Assembly (NCBI GenBank): GCA_949775045.1
Contig: OX459105.1
Coordinates: 11,175,398-11,239,397, forward strand
DNA length: 64,000 nucleotides
Origin: Metridium senile
Lineage: Eukaryota; Cnidaria; Anthozoa; Actiniaria; Metridiidae
Direction of reading: 5' to 3'
Position numbers and translations under genes: made by a program. The notes beneath the pieces were generated by a model, which saw only the letters and a list, made by a program, of their open reading frames with translations, had not been told where the DNA came from and did not search any database. This document shows, in pieces, positions 33,801 through 46,100 of this stretch (its first letter is position 1; each line of letters begins with the position of its first letter).

Positions 33801-34073
33801 AAAAATCATCAAGTGCATGGCAGGGAGTTGAAGCGTTGAAGCGATTTTTGTCCATTAATAGGCAATATAATGAAATGTGTAACACCGTGTTAACTTCACT
33901 TTACTGACGTTTGGAGCTTTGGCTCTCGGACGAAGAGCTATTAAAATCTCGAAACGTCAGTAAAGTTCAGTTTACATTTTTTATATATGGTGTTACAAAT
34001 TTCATTCTATTGCCTATTAATGGACAAAAATTGCTTCAACGCTTCAACTCCCTGCCATGCACTTGATGATTTT
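33801..34073. mobile_element. Foldback element with ~125-bp arms
   Basis: The left arm from AAAAATCATCAAGTGCATGG to TTTACTGACG is matched by the reverse complement in 33955-34073, with few mismatches. The centre holds a hammerhead-like fold. A decayed partial copy is at about 35900-36060 (AACATTAGTAAAGTTAAGTT, TGTTACAAATCCCATTCTAT). The CGAAACGTC core suggests a Penelope-like origin (inference). Confidence 0.75.
33898..33966 (+). ncRNA. Hammerhead-ribozyme-like motif (type III topology)
   Basis: Stem III: ACTTTACTGACG (33898-33909) pairs perfectly over 12 bp with CGTCAGTAAAGT (33955-33966). A U-rich cleavage-site position (TTT, 33910-33912) follows. Stem I is a closed hairpin, GAGC-TTTG-GCTC (33914-33925). 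The core CGGACGA (33927-33933) matches the required CUGANGA at six of seven positions. Stem II is short (GAG/CTC, 33935-33937 with 33948-33950) and GAAA (33951-33954) is intact. The G for U change in the core probably weakens or abolishes cleavage. Hammerheads are known in Penelope-like element ends. Confidence 0.5.
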
Positions 34074-34494
34074 ACCTATCGTTTATATCAAACACCGACT
34101 CAGCCTATACTAGTTTACTCGCTAGTTTCCATTTATATCAGTTATCAGACATACAGATCAATCAATAAAAACGCCTGGTAAATAAAAAAATATTAATTAT
34201 CTCCACTCAATAATAGGCTCTTGGAAAATAGTTTTCTCTGCGGTTTGAACCTTTCAGATCAATAGATCTTTTCACCGGTTCTCTTTGATTAAACTCAGCC
34301 TCGATATTGCGTGCAATATATTCATTGTTTAGAGTTTGTTGAAACACGAAAGATTATTCACCTTGATTAAAAAATCTTACTCCCAAAAAACTATAATTGT
34401 TTTGGAACAGCAAGACATGCAAGCTGATTAATGCCTAACAGAGAATTTATCGAGAACTTTCCCACTTTAATTCATTATAACTTTTTTACCTATG

Positions 34495-34724
34495 TACACC
34501 TACTTGCAATAAGGTTGTCATACAAAATAGAACATTTGTCACAAAGAAAATAGAACATTTGTGATTTAGTGCGAAAGGAATTAATTAAAAGACAAAAGAG
34601 AGAGTTCAGCTTGAATGATCTTCTTTTGTTTTAATCAATTCCTATCGTACTAAATTACAAATGTTCTATTTTCTTTATAACAAATGTATACTTTTGTATC
34701 ACAACCTTACTGCAAGTAGGTGTA
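34495..34724. mobile_element. MITE 'TACACCTACTT' family, copy 1
   Basis: Ends TACACCTACTTGCAATAAGG and the complement ...TGCAAGTAGGTGTA, with long complementary arms (AGAACATTTGTGATTTAGT). A near-identical copy is at 52558-52789. TA at the borders fits a TA duplication. Confidence 0.85.
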
Positions 34725-34754
34725 TATCCAATCGAATCTATTTACTTTCTGATA

Positions 34755-35049
34755 TACAGCTATTTCAATAATCGTTGTCACAATCAGTCTACGGTCCACA
34801 CTATGAAGCATGCTAAGGATGACGGTATTTCTTCTCTTGTTATATATTCATTCATAGCATATTTTGGTTGTACGTGTTTGTGTTATATGACCATAACCAA
34901 GATGTGGCAGTAGTAGATGGCAAAACAAATTTTTCTTTAAAAAAACGTGCAATAAATCAGAAATTATGTTCATGTTACCGACATCCTTTGCAAGCTTCAA
35001 GTGTGGACTGTAGCTTCGGCTGCGACAACGATTTTCGGAGACAGGTGTA
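34755..35049. mobile_element. MITE 'TACACCTATTT' family, degenerate copy
   Basis: Ends TACAGCTATTTCAATAATCG and ...CGGAGACAGGTGTA. Inside, CAGTCTACGGTCCACACT mirrors AGTGTGGACTGTAGC and GGATGACGG mirrors CCGACATCC. Sister of 35388-35690. Confidence 0.7.
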
Positions 35050-35387
35050 CATACATTAATGTATAATTATCTAAGTGCATAAAAAGTAACAGGAGAACTA
35101 TAATGAAAACTCAAGGCTGTTAATTCGAGGGCCCCCTCACAAGAAAATAACGATGTCCCCAAAAATAGTATAATACGAATTCTAGAGTTGGGACAACATT
35201 GAATAAAGTGAATAGAAATATAGAAAATTAGGGGATCGATTTAAATTTTCCGTTGGTAATTAATTTATATTTGTCTATAATTATGTTATGCCTATCACCA
35301 ACCAATATCTTATAACTGATCCATCATAAATCATCAGCTGCATTTGCTATTTTCATTTGTTTTCAACTAGTAATTACTTTAATGTAT

Positions 35388-35690
35388 TACACCTATTTTA
35401 AATCGTTGTCGCAATCAGTCTAAGGTCCACACTCTTAAGCCTGCAAAGGATGCCGGTGTATCTTCAATAAAAATGGGCTTGTTGTCGATCGTTTTATAGC
35501 ATATTTTGGTTGTATGTGTTTGTGTTATACGACTATAACAAGTTGTTGCAGTGGTAGACACTGGATTAAACATTTCTTTTATTGAGCGAGTAAATAAATA
35601 AATTATGTTCATATTACCGACATCCTTTGCTGGCTTCAGAGTGTGGACTGTACAGCTGCAACCGCGACAACGATTATTGAAATAGGTGTA
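35388..35690. mobile_element. MITE 'TACACCTATTT' family, second copy
   Basis: Ends TACACCTATTTTAAATCG and ...CGATTATTGAAATAGGTGTA. Inner arms GTCCACACTCTTAAGCCTGC and its complement. Shares interior sequence with 34755-35049 (TTTTGGTTGTATGTGTTTGT). Confidence 0.78.
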
Positions 35691-35758
35691 TAGTAGATAT
35701 ACTTTATTGGATGGTGCTTCCTAGCTTTACAACCACTTCTCCAAGGTATAACTATCAG

Positions 35759-35867
35759 CATGTTCCAGAGCTTGAATATGGCAAATTTAGATGGTCAAGA
35801 AGGCGAAGCGGATAAACACTTAGCTGGAACGGTCCCACTTTTGGATGTCAACGAACTAGATCTAGAA
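35759..35867 (+). CDS. Candidate internal coding exon, paralogue of 56668-56740
   Basis: Bounded by a CAG acceptor (35756-35758) and a consensus GTAAGT donor (35868). Read with a phase-2 entry (one leading base) it codes 36 residues without a stop and ends LAGTVPLLDVNELDLE in phase 0. The exon at 56668 has the same entry and exit phases and ends HEHVPLFELNNE, so VPL(L/F)(D/E)xNE is shared. The acceptor lacks a strong pyrimidine tract. An alternative reading is a first exon starting at the in-frame ATG (35760). Neighbouring exons were not found. Confidence 0.4.
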
Positions 35868-36094
35868 GTAAGTTTATATCAATGCCGAATTTTAATAGTT
35901 TTTTTTAATCCGAATGAAGGGGCAAAGCTCCAAACATTAGTAAAGTTAAGTTAACCTTTTTTACGTTGTTACAAATCCCATTCTATTACCTAGCATTTAT
36001 GATTAATATATCAAACACCGACGCAGCATATATTAATTTACTCGCTAGAGTCCATTAATGGCGGAATTTCTGAAAAATCCGCAAACACTCCGCT

Positions 36095-36800
36095 CTACTT
36101 TAAAAAAAAAAAAAGTTTTATTCGAAATTGATTAGAGTACTGAAGTGAGATTGCAAAATAGTCTTTACATTCACGTGTCTTACTCCTACGAGAGTACAAG
36201 CTGGAACATGTTTGTGTCAGCATCAAAACAATCCATATTCTTAGCTTCCGCAAAAAGGACAACAAAAAAGTTCGTATATACTCAAAGTGAATATTGACCA
36301 TGCAAGAAAGACTCGACTATTTTCAACAGGTCCCTATAGTTTAATCTTTTTAAATATTTAAAGAGTCAGTCTTTTTCAAGAGTCTAACAATTTCTGTAGG
36401 CTTCTGGTTTAACATGTTGACCATGCAACAAAGAGGGATTAATTTAGTATCTGTAGCATATGTGTTCTAGTAGATGTAAAATCGGAATCACTCTATTTAA
36501 GTATATGAGGTTGAAAGTTGGAAGGTTCTCATGCAAAAACATTGGGCCGAGTCACCTTAATATCCTAGGAGCGCTTCACTTAATATTATGAATTACTATA
36601 GTTATAATTACTGATACCATTACATTGCATACGTTAAGGGCGTTTGAGAATAATTAGCGTTGTCGTTGCCATGGAGCTAAAGAAAAAAGAAGAGCGTTTA
36701 ATTTAGCGTGACCCATTTTTTTCGATTGCGTGACATATTTATAGCATTGCGTGACCCATTTATTCGATGGCGTGATCCATTTATTCGACTCCGTAAAGAC
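36095..36800. repeat. Segmental duplication block, copy 1
   Basis: Shares long segments with 40500-41780: TTTCTGTAGGCTTCTGGTTT, GTTTAACATGTTGACCA, GTAGCATATGTGTTCTAGTA, AAGTATATGAGGTTGAAAGT and GGGCCGAGTCACCTT in the same order, ending in GCGTGACCCATTTATTCGA repeats. The small ORF at 36708-36896 reads these repeats. Confidence 0.8.
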
Positions 36801-37963
36801 TCGAAGCTCAAAAACAATGCTGAGTTTACAAACGAAAAGATAGGCAGTCTAGGACTGCATGAAGCTACTGTTTTAAGTATTGTTTTAAGTAGCTAAATAT
36901 AGATATAAAAAAATTATAATTAAAAACAAATTAACGGAGAACTGCTGATAAGGCCCTTCAGAAAATTATATTTAAGAATAGCTAAGAAAAATGATATTAC
37001 AAAGCTATTCTAAAAATTTAGTGACAATACAGGGAAAGTAAATAAATGAATGAGAATGAATGAATAAACAAATCATGTACTAGTGTTCAAGTATCACAAG
37101 TAGTATGTGTTGCATGAAGTCGATCGCGATGAACTTACAATTTTTACCTTGTGGTTTGACTAACAAAAGGACTTTCACCAGGTATAATAGTCAAATTGAA
37201 TAGTAGTCTTTAGTAGGCTATAATAGTCTTTTTAATACTGAATTGCTATAATACATTATCATGATTATATGAAATAATAATGGTTGCAAGAGTTAATTGA
37301 TATAATAAAAGTAACACGAGACAAAACATTGCATAATAAATATATCTATCTTATATATCTAGGCAAAAATTTGATAGTCATGCAATAAAATGAAAGTTTT
37401 TGCTACAGGTTTCTAATTTTTCAGTTTGTATAGATACTATATATATCTATAGGCACTTGTTAATCTATTAGAGTGCAGACACTAGCTATGTCCGTGAAAC
37501 ATCACACAATGTATTTGTTGCTAACTAGTTATGTTAGTAATTCCAAAAAAAATATCTCCCCCACCGATACAAACGAAAACGGAGATGCTTAAACAGGATG
37601 TTTTCTAATATTAGCACATTTGGTCCAGACAGACCATAGTTAATATTAACTATGATCAGACACACATCTAACTAATACTTTTTTTTTTCAGTTTGCATCA
37701 GTTTCATCTATTTGTCATATAATGAAACAATTTCAATTTCAATATTACAATAAAAATATTCAAAACGCATATATATAGATGTGACAGGAGACGGAAACAG
37801 AACTCACCCACCAATTGAATATTATCCTACTCCTACTTAAAAATAATTAAATAACTAATAATATAAATATAAAATGCAAAACTAACGAATGCAGAAAACT
37901 GAATACTAAGCTATACAAGAAATACTGTAAGATAACTATTACAAAGGTTTAAAATTATCATTA
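36801..37963. other. AT-rich DNA with decayed MITE end and unit 5' flank
   Basis: Around 37470-37500 a TAGAGTGCAGACACTAGCTA end of the TAGAGTGC family is visible. 37580-37650 (GGAGATGCTTAAACAGG, TTTGGTCCAGACAGAC) is the 5' part of the unit whose later part, at 39450-39700, carries the mini-exon. MITE insertions at 37964-39240 separate the two parts. Confidence 0.5.
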
Positions 37964-38108
37964 TAGAGTACAAACACTAAAAGTGTGCAGCACTTTGCAC
38001 TATTTAGCAGTAAATAGTGTTGATTAGACAATAGAGAACAAAAGAATTAGACTAATTTAGCAGTATTTAGTGGTATTTATGCTGCACACTTTTAGTGCTT
38101 GTACTCTA
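37964..38108. mobile_element. 145-bp MITE, TAGAGTAC ends
   Basis: TAGAGTACAAACACTAAAAG at the left and the complement ...TTAGTGCTTGTACTCTA at the right. Inner arms TGTGCAGCA and TGCTGCACA. TAGAG ends link it to 23273-23564. Confidence 0.8.
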
Positions 38109-38197
38109 TTTCTAATAATATATATATTATTATGGAGAAAAAAAGTTTAAATAATTTCAAAAATATATAACGTAACTTCTCATTGAAATAACCTACA

Positions 38198-38815
38198 TTA
38201 GTATAAACCTACTAGTGGTCTATCACGTATCCTGCATTCTGATTGGCTACTCTACTAATGGTCTATTGAGTGATAGACCACTAGTAGCGAAAAGTGCCGG
38301 TTTTGTAAACTTTGAAAACGTTTTTTGTTTCTTCTATTTCTTGTAATAGCTTAGTACTAAATGTAATGCTTTTCCTTAAATCGTAAATTGCAAATACGAG
38401 CAAGAAAATGACAAAAAAGCACATAATTTTGATGTTTTGTGAATGAATTTTGACTTGAAGAGCGCGCGCTACTGACGCCATCACACGATTCTTCAGTTTG
38501 ATTGAGAAAGCCAGATTAAAAAACTTTTCTTGAACTTTTCTTTGTTCCTCCGTTGTTCAAATATGTATAGTAGTTTTAGCAGTAAAAATATGCTATTTTC
38601 AGCCGTTAAAACAAGTCTTGAGGAAGAAAATGACTAAAACTGTGGAGAATTTCGATGTGTTTTGAATACATTTTCACTTGCCTTCACGCGTCATTGAGCG
38701 CGCGCTCGGTATTTTCACTTTCGATTATCTGTCATTTTTTCAAAACAAAACGATTGAAATGTTATTTTTCTTTCAAAATATGGCAAAATTTGACCTACTA
38801 GTTGGTTTATACTAA
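38198..38815. mobile_element. 618-bp non-autonomous DNA transposon
   Basis: Ends TTAGTATAAACCTACTAGT and the complement ...ACTAGTTGGTTTATACTAA. Within the left part TACTAGTGGTCTATCA and TGATAGACCACTAGTA form a further inverted pair, and GCGCGCGCT blocks lie at 38461 and 38698. The 67-aa ORF on the - strand (38281-38484) has no recognised domain. Confidence 0.7.
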
Positions 38816-38816
38816 A

Positions 38817-38928
38817 ACAATTAGACCTCTCGCCCTCATGGTCCACGAGTCAATAGTCCACTTGGCCTCGAAGACTCGGCCTCGTGGGCTATTGACTCGT
38901 AGACCATTCGGGCTGCGGGTCTAATTGT
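38817..38928. mobile_element. 112-bp hairpin MITE (ACAATTAGACC ends)
   Basis: ACAATTAGACC with CGAGTCAATAGTCCA pairs with TGGGCTATTGACTCG and GGTCTAATTGT, and GGCCTCGA/TCGGCCTCG sits at the loop. It directly abuts the element ending at 38815. Confidence 0.75.
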
Positions 38929-38931
38929 TAA

Positions 38932-39240
38932 ATAGACGACTTTCATAAATGGCTGCCACTAATTATCAAAATATTTGAAATTGATGTCTTTAACGATAAC
39001 TTGTGAAAGTTTGAGAAAAAAAAGATTAAATTTGCAAGAAGCTATAACAATTTCAAAAATCAGAAAACACCAAAACACGGCATCAAAAAGCCTCAGCAGA
39101 AAATCACATAAAAATCGTTATGTTTTTCAATTTTGAGCATAACTTCATTGGTATTTTAGACAGAGCATCAACGCCTTCCAAACATGCTGCCTATATCAGG
39201 TGGTTCTTTCATATGACAATGCTAAAATATTATAATATTT
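38932..39240. mobile_element. Dispersed repeat 'ACTTTCATAAATGGC' family, partial copy 1
   Basis: Starts ATAGACGACTTTCATAAATG and shares long segments (AACTTGTGAAAGTTTGAGAA, ACACCAAAACACGGCATC) with 57841-58050, 50227-50622 (opposite strand) and 48161-48345. Confidence 0.7.
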
Positions 39241-39649
39241 ATTTTAAGGGCCCGCAGTAATTGGCCTTGCTGTTGCTGGTTCCTTGACCAATCCAGTTTG
39301 ATTATATAATATGTAATCTTCCTTTGTATTTTTAGGCGAAGTTAATAAAATAATAATAATATATATTTATTTGAAAACATCATTTTCCGCTATTTCAGTG
39401 AAACTGGTCTATAAGTTCCTTGAATTTGAACAATGTTAAGTTTGTTGTTTTATCAGTCAATAACTCCCTTCCGTTTCAATTGTTTTGGGGTTATTTTGAT
39501 TGACAAATGTAACGACATTGGATATTTTCTCAAACTACCGTCACGCCATAAGAATTACCGATACGATACTAAATAAACATGTACTCTTGTCACAAGCTGA
39601 AAGTGTGCCTGTATAATTCGTATGTCCATCGATCAGGATAATAATTAAT

Positions 39650-39685
39650 ATGTCTCCGGGAAAAGATTCGCGTTGTAAAAGAAAG
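39650..39685 (+). CDS. Candidate mini first exon, copy 1
   Basis: ATG followed by 12 codons (MSPGKDSRCKRK) and a GTAAAA donor, phase 0. It lies in a ~250-bp block (39450-39690) homologous to 42930-43160, including AACTCCCTTCCGTTTCAATT and CTTGTCACAAGCT. Compare MAPAKRSSRFKRK at 43119 and MALSKRFPRFKRK at 46875. Conserved ATG, basic end and donor suggest selection on a real exon, although it is very short. Confidence 0.4.
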
Positions 39686-40144
39686 GTAAAAAATATGGAG
39701 CATTTCTCTCAACGGGTAAGCTGTTCCTAAGTCATTGCACCACTATACCCAAAGCTACGTTAAAGGAAATTTGTATTTGGCCACAATTAAGTCACAATTA
39801 AGATATCGGGAGAGCCTACGTAGCAAGCAGTTGATGTAATTTATTCATAAAAATACAATGCATCACACGTAATACAATAGACAGAACGACAATAGAATAC
39901 AATAGATTTTGTGCATACAGTTACATCAACTGAGTGCTATGTAGGCTCTCCCTTAAGATATCAGTGTCTGTTTGGTTCCGGGGGAAGAGGGGGAGGGGGT
40001 CACTCTTTGTTCAAGTGATATGGGTGATCAGCGCTCTTTTTATGGTTGAAAATATTCCCTTTGCGTACCTTTTAGGGTTCTCGCTCAAAGGTCAATTAAA
40101 TAACATGACTGTACCTGTAATGCTCAATTTTAGTTGACTTAGTA

Positions 40145-40260
40145 AGTAAAAATAAGCTTAGCTGCCAAGAACATCGCACAGTCGTACCCTTTAGGGGTTG
40201 AAATCAACAAGGTTTTGACAGTTCTCTTAACTTATGCGTACCTTTTAGGGGTCATTTGTA
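40145..40260. repeat. CCTTTTAGGG-containing dispersed repeat (also 47752-47860)
   Basis: Both places read TAAGCTTAGCTGCCA, CACAGTCRTACC, TTTWRGGGTTGAAATCAAC and YGCGTRCCTT in order. The CCTTTTAGGG motif ties them to the MITE at 24829-25138. Confidence 0.65.
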
Positions 40261-40948
40261 AAATCGACCGCGAAAAAGCGAAAACTCAAACAAGAAAGCT
40301 CGTATTCTCGGTTTTCATGTGACGTCATCAAAATGCTAAAATCTAAACAATAAATCGCAGAAGGCTGGTCCTTTAATATTTTGTAGATGTGTTTGAAAGA
40401 TATTATTCCTGAAAGTTTGGTTGTTTTTTGTTGTTTCGTTTTCGAGATATTGGAATCGAAATTCACGTCACGCATGAATGTTGAAAGTGAATGTTGGCCA
40501 TGCAAGTTAGTCAGAGGACTTTCTGCAAGCTCCTGGTCTTATCTTTAACGTTCTGTTTCGAAGAGTCTAAAAGTTTCTGTAGGCTTCTGGTTTAACATGT
40601 TGACCAAGTAACAAAGAGGATGTTTTGCAGGCTACTGTATGGTTTATAATCTTTAACTATGTTTTGGAAGAGGCTAAAAGTTTTGAAGGCTTCTCGTGGT
40701 TTTGCATGTTCACCATGTAACACAGATGATTTTTTTCTGTATGGTTCCTAATTTATAATATTTACATTAACTCTATTTTTGGAAGAAGCCATCAGGTTTT
40801 TGTCTAATTACATTTCGTCGATCGAATCATCCTTTTTCTCTGTTTTTCTTCTTTCCTCTTTTTAGCTTGATCTCGTGTTTTGTACGTTTCTATCATGAAA
40901 TAGATACAGTTATTTTATAAGACATGCTAGTCTCAATAGTTCAACGTA

Positions 40949-41064
40949 TTAAAGTGGTTTTCATTAAACCGTGAAACACTATTTAGTGTATCACTCTTTA
41001 ATGCACTATAATTCCATTGTGTTCTTTTGTTTTCATTTGGCTATTACACTTGAAAACCACTCTA
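40949..41064. mobile_element. 116-bp MITE (AAGTGGTTTTCA ends)
   Basis: TAAAGTGGTTTTCA at the left and TGAAAACCACTCTA at the right, with inner TTTAGTG and CACTATAA pairs. A single end-like piece lies inside the ISL2EU spacer near 4826. Confidence 0.55.
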
Positions 41065-41252
41065 TCAGGTCAACAAGTAACTTAAAGTGTTATAGTAACG
41101 CAATCAAACCTTAGTAGGTTGTTCTTCCGCAGAAAAGGAAAAATCCTGCACGAAATAAGAATTAGCTAGGAATATTTGGCAAGTATTGGAATATTAATCA
41201 TTTAGCTCTAAAATACTTGCACAGGCAAACCAGTGAACGCGCGCTCCAAGAG

Positions 41253-41409
41253 CAGACTCGTACCCAATCGCTTCTCTCTAACTTCATTACGGATCGCGGT
41301 GCATCAAGGGAAGACTGAATCCGGAAAGCTTTACTTTTTCTTCCTCCTTCCCTTGACCCTTTGCGCGCGCCCGGGAAAAAAAGAAGAGTAACGACTGGGT
41401 ACGAGTCTG
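41253..41409. mobile_element. 157-bp hAT-like MITE with 8-9-bp target duplication
   Basis: Ends CAGACTCGTACCCA and TGGGTACGAGTCTG. Flanked by the direct repeat CTCCAAGAG (41244-41252 and 41410-41418). The CAG terminus and a duplication of about 8 bp fit the hAT superfamily. Confidence 0.82.
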
Positions 41410-41786
41410 CTCCAAGAGCGTCTAGTTTAGTCTAATATATGTAGCATATGTGTTCTAGTAGATGTAAAATCGGAATCAATCTCTTGAAGTATATGAGGTT
41501 GAAAGTTGGAAAGTGTTCGTGCAAAAACATTAATGGGCCGAGTCACCTTCATGTTCTAGCAGCGGTTCACTTTCTATTAGAACATTACGTCAAGGGTTTT
41601 TGAAAGTAATTCGCGTTGGCGTTGCCATGTTACTAAATAAAAAGCCTAACGCATCAGACATATGCACTTATTCGATCGCGTGACCCATTTACTCGATTGC
41701 GTGACCCATTTACTCGATTGCGTGATCCATTTACTCGATTGCGTGATCCATTTACTCGATTGCGTGACCCATTTACTCGATTTATT

Positions 41787-41810
41787 ACAATGATAATAAT
41801 AATAATAATA

Positions 41811-41842
<32 letters not shown>

Positions 41843-41857
41843 AATAATTATAATAAT

Positions 41858-41953
<96 letters not shown>
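41787..41953. repeat. (TAA)n/(ATG)n microsatellite, left
   Basis: About 165 bp of AAT/GAT triplets. With 42465-42652 it brackets the Penelope-like remnant. Ile-, Tyr- and Met-rich ORFs here are artefacts. Confidence 0.95.
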
Positions 41954-41980
41954 CTTCAAAAGAGTGGCTTTTGGGCAAAT

Positions 41981-42652
<672 letters not shown>

Positions 42653-43118
42653 TTATAATAATAATGATAATATATAATATTTACATAGCGCCTTTCCAAA
42701 TCTGGTCTAGGCGCTTTATAAAATAAAAACAACAGCACAAATAAAACAAAATAAGGTAGACCGCATAGCCTGGTAGACTTTACACGATACTGAGCGGTTT
42801 ATAAACGAAAACGGAGATGCTTAAACAGGGTATACGTATTAATGATATGTTATTCTCTAACAAGCGTTCTAATATATTTGTACATTCGGTTCAGACAGAC
42901 TAGCTGAAACTTTAGTGTGCCGCATATCTATAACTCCCTTCCGTTTCAATTGTTTGGGGTTATTCAGTGACTGACAAAGCGTTATTGGCCTGTATTTTCT
43001 TAAATTAGAGTCACCGCCACAGATGACCCGCATAAGATACTAAATCAACACGTCTAGATAGATCTTGTCACAAGCTCAGAGTGAATAAATAATTCATAAA
43101 TCCGTCAGGATAGTACTT

Positions 43119-43157
43119 ATGGCTCCAGCAAAACGATCTTCGCGTTTTAAGAGAAAG
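43119..43157 (+). CDS. Candidate mini first exon, copy 2
   Basis: MAPAKRSSRFKRK followed by a GTAAAA donor in phase 0. The upstream 300 bp (42800-43118) is homologous to the flanks of copy 1, and more distantly to copy 3. Shared landmarks: GGAGATGCTTAAACAGG, TTCAGACAGAC, CTTGTCACAAGCT, TACTTATGGCTC. Confidence 0.42.
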
Positions 43158-46100
43158 GTAAAACGTCTTTAGAATAACTTATTGACAAAAGTTTAATGAA
43201 TGAATCTAAAATTGATGTCTCATATATGCGATATAAGGTTATCAATATTTCTAATTTTGAGAGATGTCTTTCCTATAGATATGTAACAGAGGGTTTCATG
43301 ATCTAGTCGTTTTGTAACTATTAAAAGCTGCTCGGTTTACAAACGCCAAAAGCATGCAAGAAGTAAATGACCTCTTGTACACTGACAATATTATTATTAA
43401 GAAATATCGCATTTGGCAATGCGGGGTAGTCACAATAGCGGTATAGCCGGGTCGCACTAGAGACATTTCCAGGACAAGCGAAAATCTGTCAAAATCATAT
43501 CAGCACATGGCCACTTCAAGTGCGACTTACTTGTCTTTTCATTGTCCAAACAAGACAAATATTCAAAGGCGCCGAAGTCCTGCCACGGAGCAGGACTTTC
43601 TGCGGACAACAAACAACAAACAACAAGTCATTGCACCACTGTACGTTAAGTTTAAGGAAATTTGTATACATTAGGCCACAATTCGTAGATACACAATTTG
43701 CTTGAGTGAACATGAAACAATTGCGCAGTATTCCCACTGGAATATACAGAATGTCCGACAAACATCGTAGATATCAGAAAGATTTACCACATTTACTGTT
43801 TTTTCCTAACGTACTCTTAGAATACATAAATTCCAAGACAGACGTATAGCAATCTATGCATATTTGTGCTGTATATTGAGAAAAACTTTGGCTTGTTTTT
43901 TTGGCTTGTCGGATGAACCAACAGTAACTAAGATTCTATGAATTAGGTCACAATTAAGATTTCTTAGGTTTAAAAGGACACGCAGTTTTCAGTTGCGTAA
44001 AGTGCTCATTAAGGATTTTATAAATCAAAGTAGTTTTGTACCTAAGCACGATGACCTTATATCCCAAATAATCTTGAAATGCTCTGCATTAAACGGAAAT
44101 TTCGGCCTTCTTCTAAGTCAGTTCAATTATTGTCTGTACTTGGTGTACAGCTTTTTCCAAAAAGGTTGGTGAAGGTTCTGTTGCATGTATGCTGCATGTT
44201 GCTTACCAAGCTTGAAATATCTTATATTCATATGTAATATCAGCACAGAAAATATAAAATATTCTAGAAAACCCTGTAGACAAAGTTTGGGATATTCCAT
44301 ATTGATGATTTGCATTGACGTCATCAAAATTCCGTTTTAGAGACCGAAATAAAATAAAAGTAGCTTCACCTGAAAGAGAGAATAAAACTATATAGTTGAA
44401 TAGTTCTGAAAAACTCCAAGTCAAATCAAGCTTTTGCTGCCAAGATATTAACGATTTCAAATGCTCATTTATGGTAATAACTAGGTAATGTATTTGCGAC
44501 CAGGCCTGCATACGAATTCACCAAAGTTGTTAGCCTTGAGCCCGTGCATTTTTGTAATGCGGTATTGTATAAAAATATAAATAAAACGAAGGGAAAACCC
44601 CCAGCTCACCGCTCATTCACCCAACATTCGCATATGCATTTCGATATTTTTTTTTATTTTCATAAAAACAGTACGTGTCGAAGGTATTTGCATATATTGA
44701 AAGAAGAAAATAAACAACGGATTAAGAGTGCAATGTTCTTTGCAAATTGATTTAATATAAACATGCTTTTTGACCCTTTTTGAAAGGGAATTTAGTCGAG
44801 CTCCTTTCACTCATGTCAGGCATCAAAAACTTGTCAGAGTTGCATAGCTGGCATCACTTGCTCTTCTAGAAGAAACGAGAACTAAGGAAAAAGATTTAGA
44901 ATGGCTTCTCTTGAGATATTTTGGACTTGAAAGACGATTCAACGAACTTTTGAAGTCTTGAAGTTGACCGTCGTCCCAAATGGCTTTAAAACCTATGTAA
45001 AACCCGCACTGACCAATTATCATTTCGAGAGAGGGGAGACTCGACGTATTAACAAAAGTTTATTTGATGCTTTACATTTTCAAGAATGATTTTATTTTAT
45101 TGACGATAATTGTTATATCATGTTGTAAATATTGTTGTATATTGATTTTTAAAAGTTTTTTGAGTTTTAGTTTTGATTTTTCTGACCGAAAAAAATCTTT
45201 CGTACCCTACTCTGATCTACTGAGGCAGGTTTTGGTGCGCAATTTTTTCCTGTCATGGGTTATGCTAACAACTTGAGCTTGTTAGCTTCGCGCTGATTGG
45301 CTAGTTACATTTTCTTTTATCATCTAGAATGTATGAAGCCGCTATGTTGGTGGTACTGACATGGTGTAACATCAACATGTCGGTCAAGCGTTCAAAAGTT
45401 GAATCGCTTTAGAAATAAAAGATATTCATTCCACAAACAATGTTGCTCATGTATCAGCAAAAAAAGAAACAATTTGTGGCTAATTTATATATTTTCACGG
45501 CTTTAGAAAGCGTGTGACAATATTGCGTGACAATAATTTCGCTTCCAATATCTTGATCGATAACGAAACAACGCAAATAGACCAAATTTTCAATAATGAT
45601 ATATTTCGAGCATGTAAACAAAATACTAGAAAACCAGCTTTTTGCAATTTATAATTTCGATTTTGGGATTTTGATTCACGGCGTTATGTGAAAACGAAGG
45701 ATTTACTGACCATGTTGCTGCTTGAATTCAGTTCATATCATCCATAATGCACTTCGGGGTCCGAAACTGGGGCACAGACAACCCATTAAAATAGCTTTAT
45801 TCTCGGTGTTCTTTTCCTCCTCTTATTCTTATAAATTATAACACTGGCCCTTACTCTTACACTGCTTTCGCGATGTGTTTCCGCACTGGCGTTCTTTTGG
45901 AGTTTTTTGGAAAAGTCGAATTTTGGGATTCCTGTTTAAAGACAACACAGGAACCCCAAATTTGATATTTGTTTTTCTTCTCCAAAATCCAAACTCATGC
46001 CTAGTCTCCTTCGCATCGTTTTTTTGTGTCGTCACGCAACGCTTTTCGTGACGACTCTAAAAACGGCTTCAAAAGAGACTGGCAATCCCCTTGTCCTTTG

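Larger units (their letters stand above)
40500..41780. repeat. Segmental duplication block, copy 2
   Basis: Homologous to 36095-36800 (see there), interrupted by the MITEs at 40949 and 41253. It ends in five to six 21-bp units of the type TCGATTGCGTGACCCATTTAC (41671-41780). The related ORFs on both strands are repeat artefacts. Confidence 0.78.
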
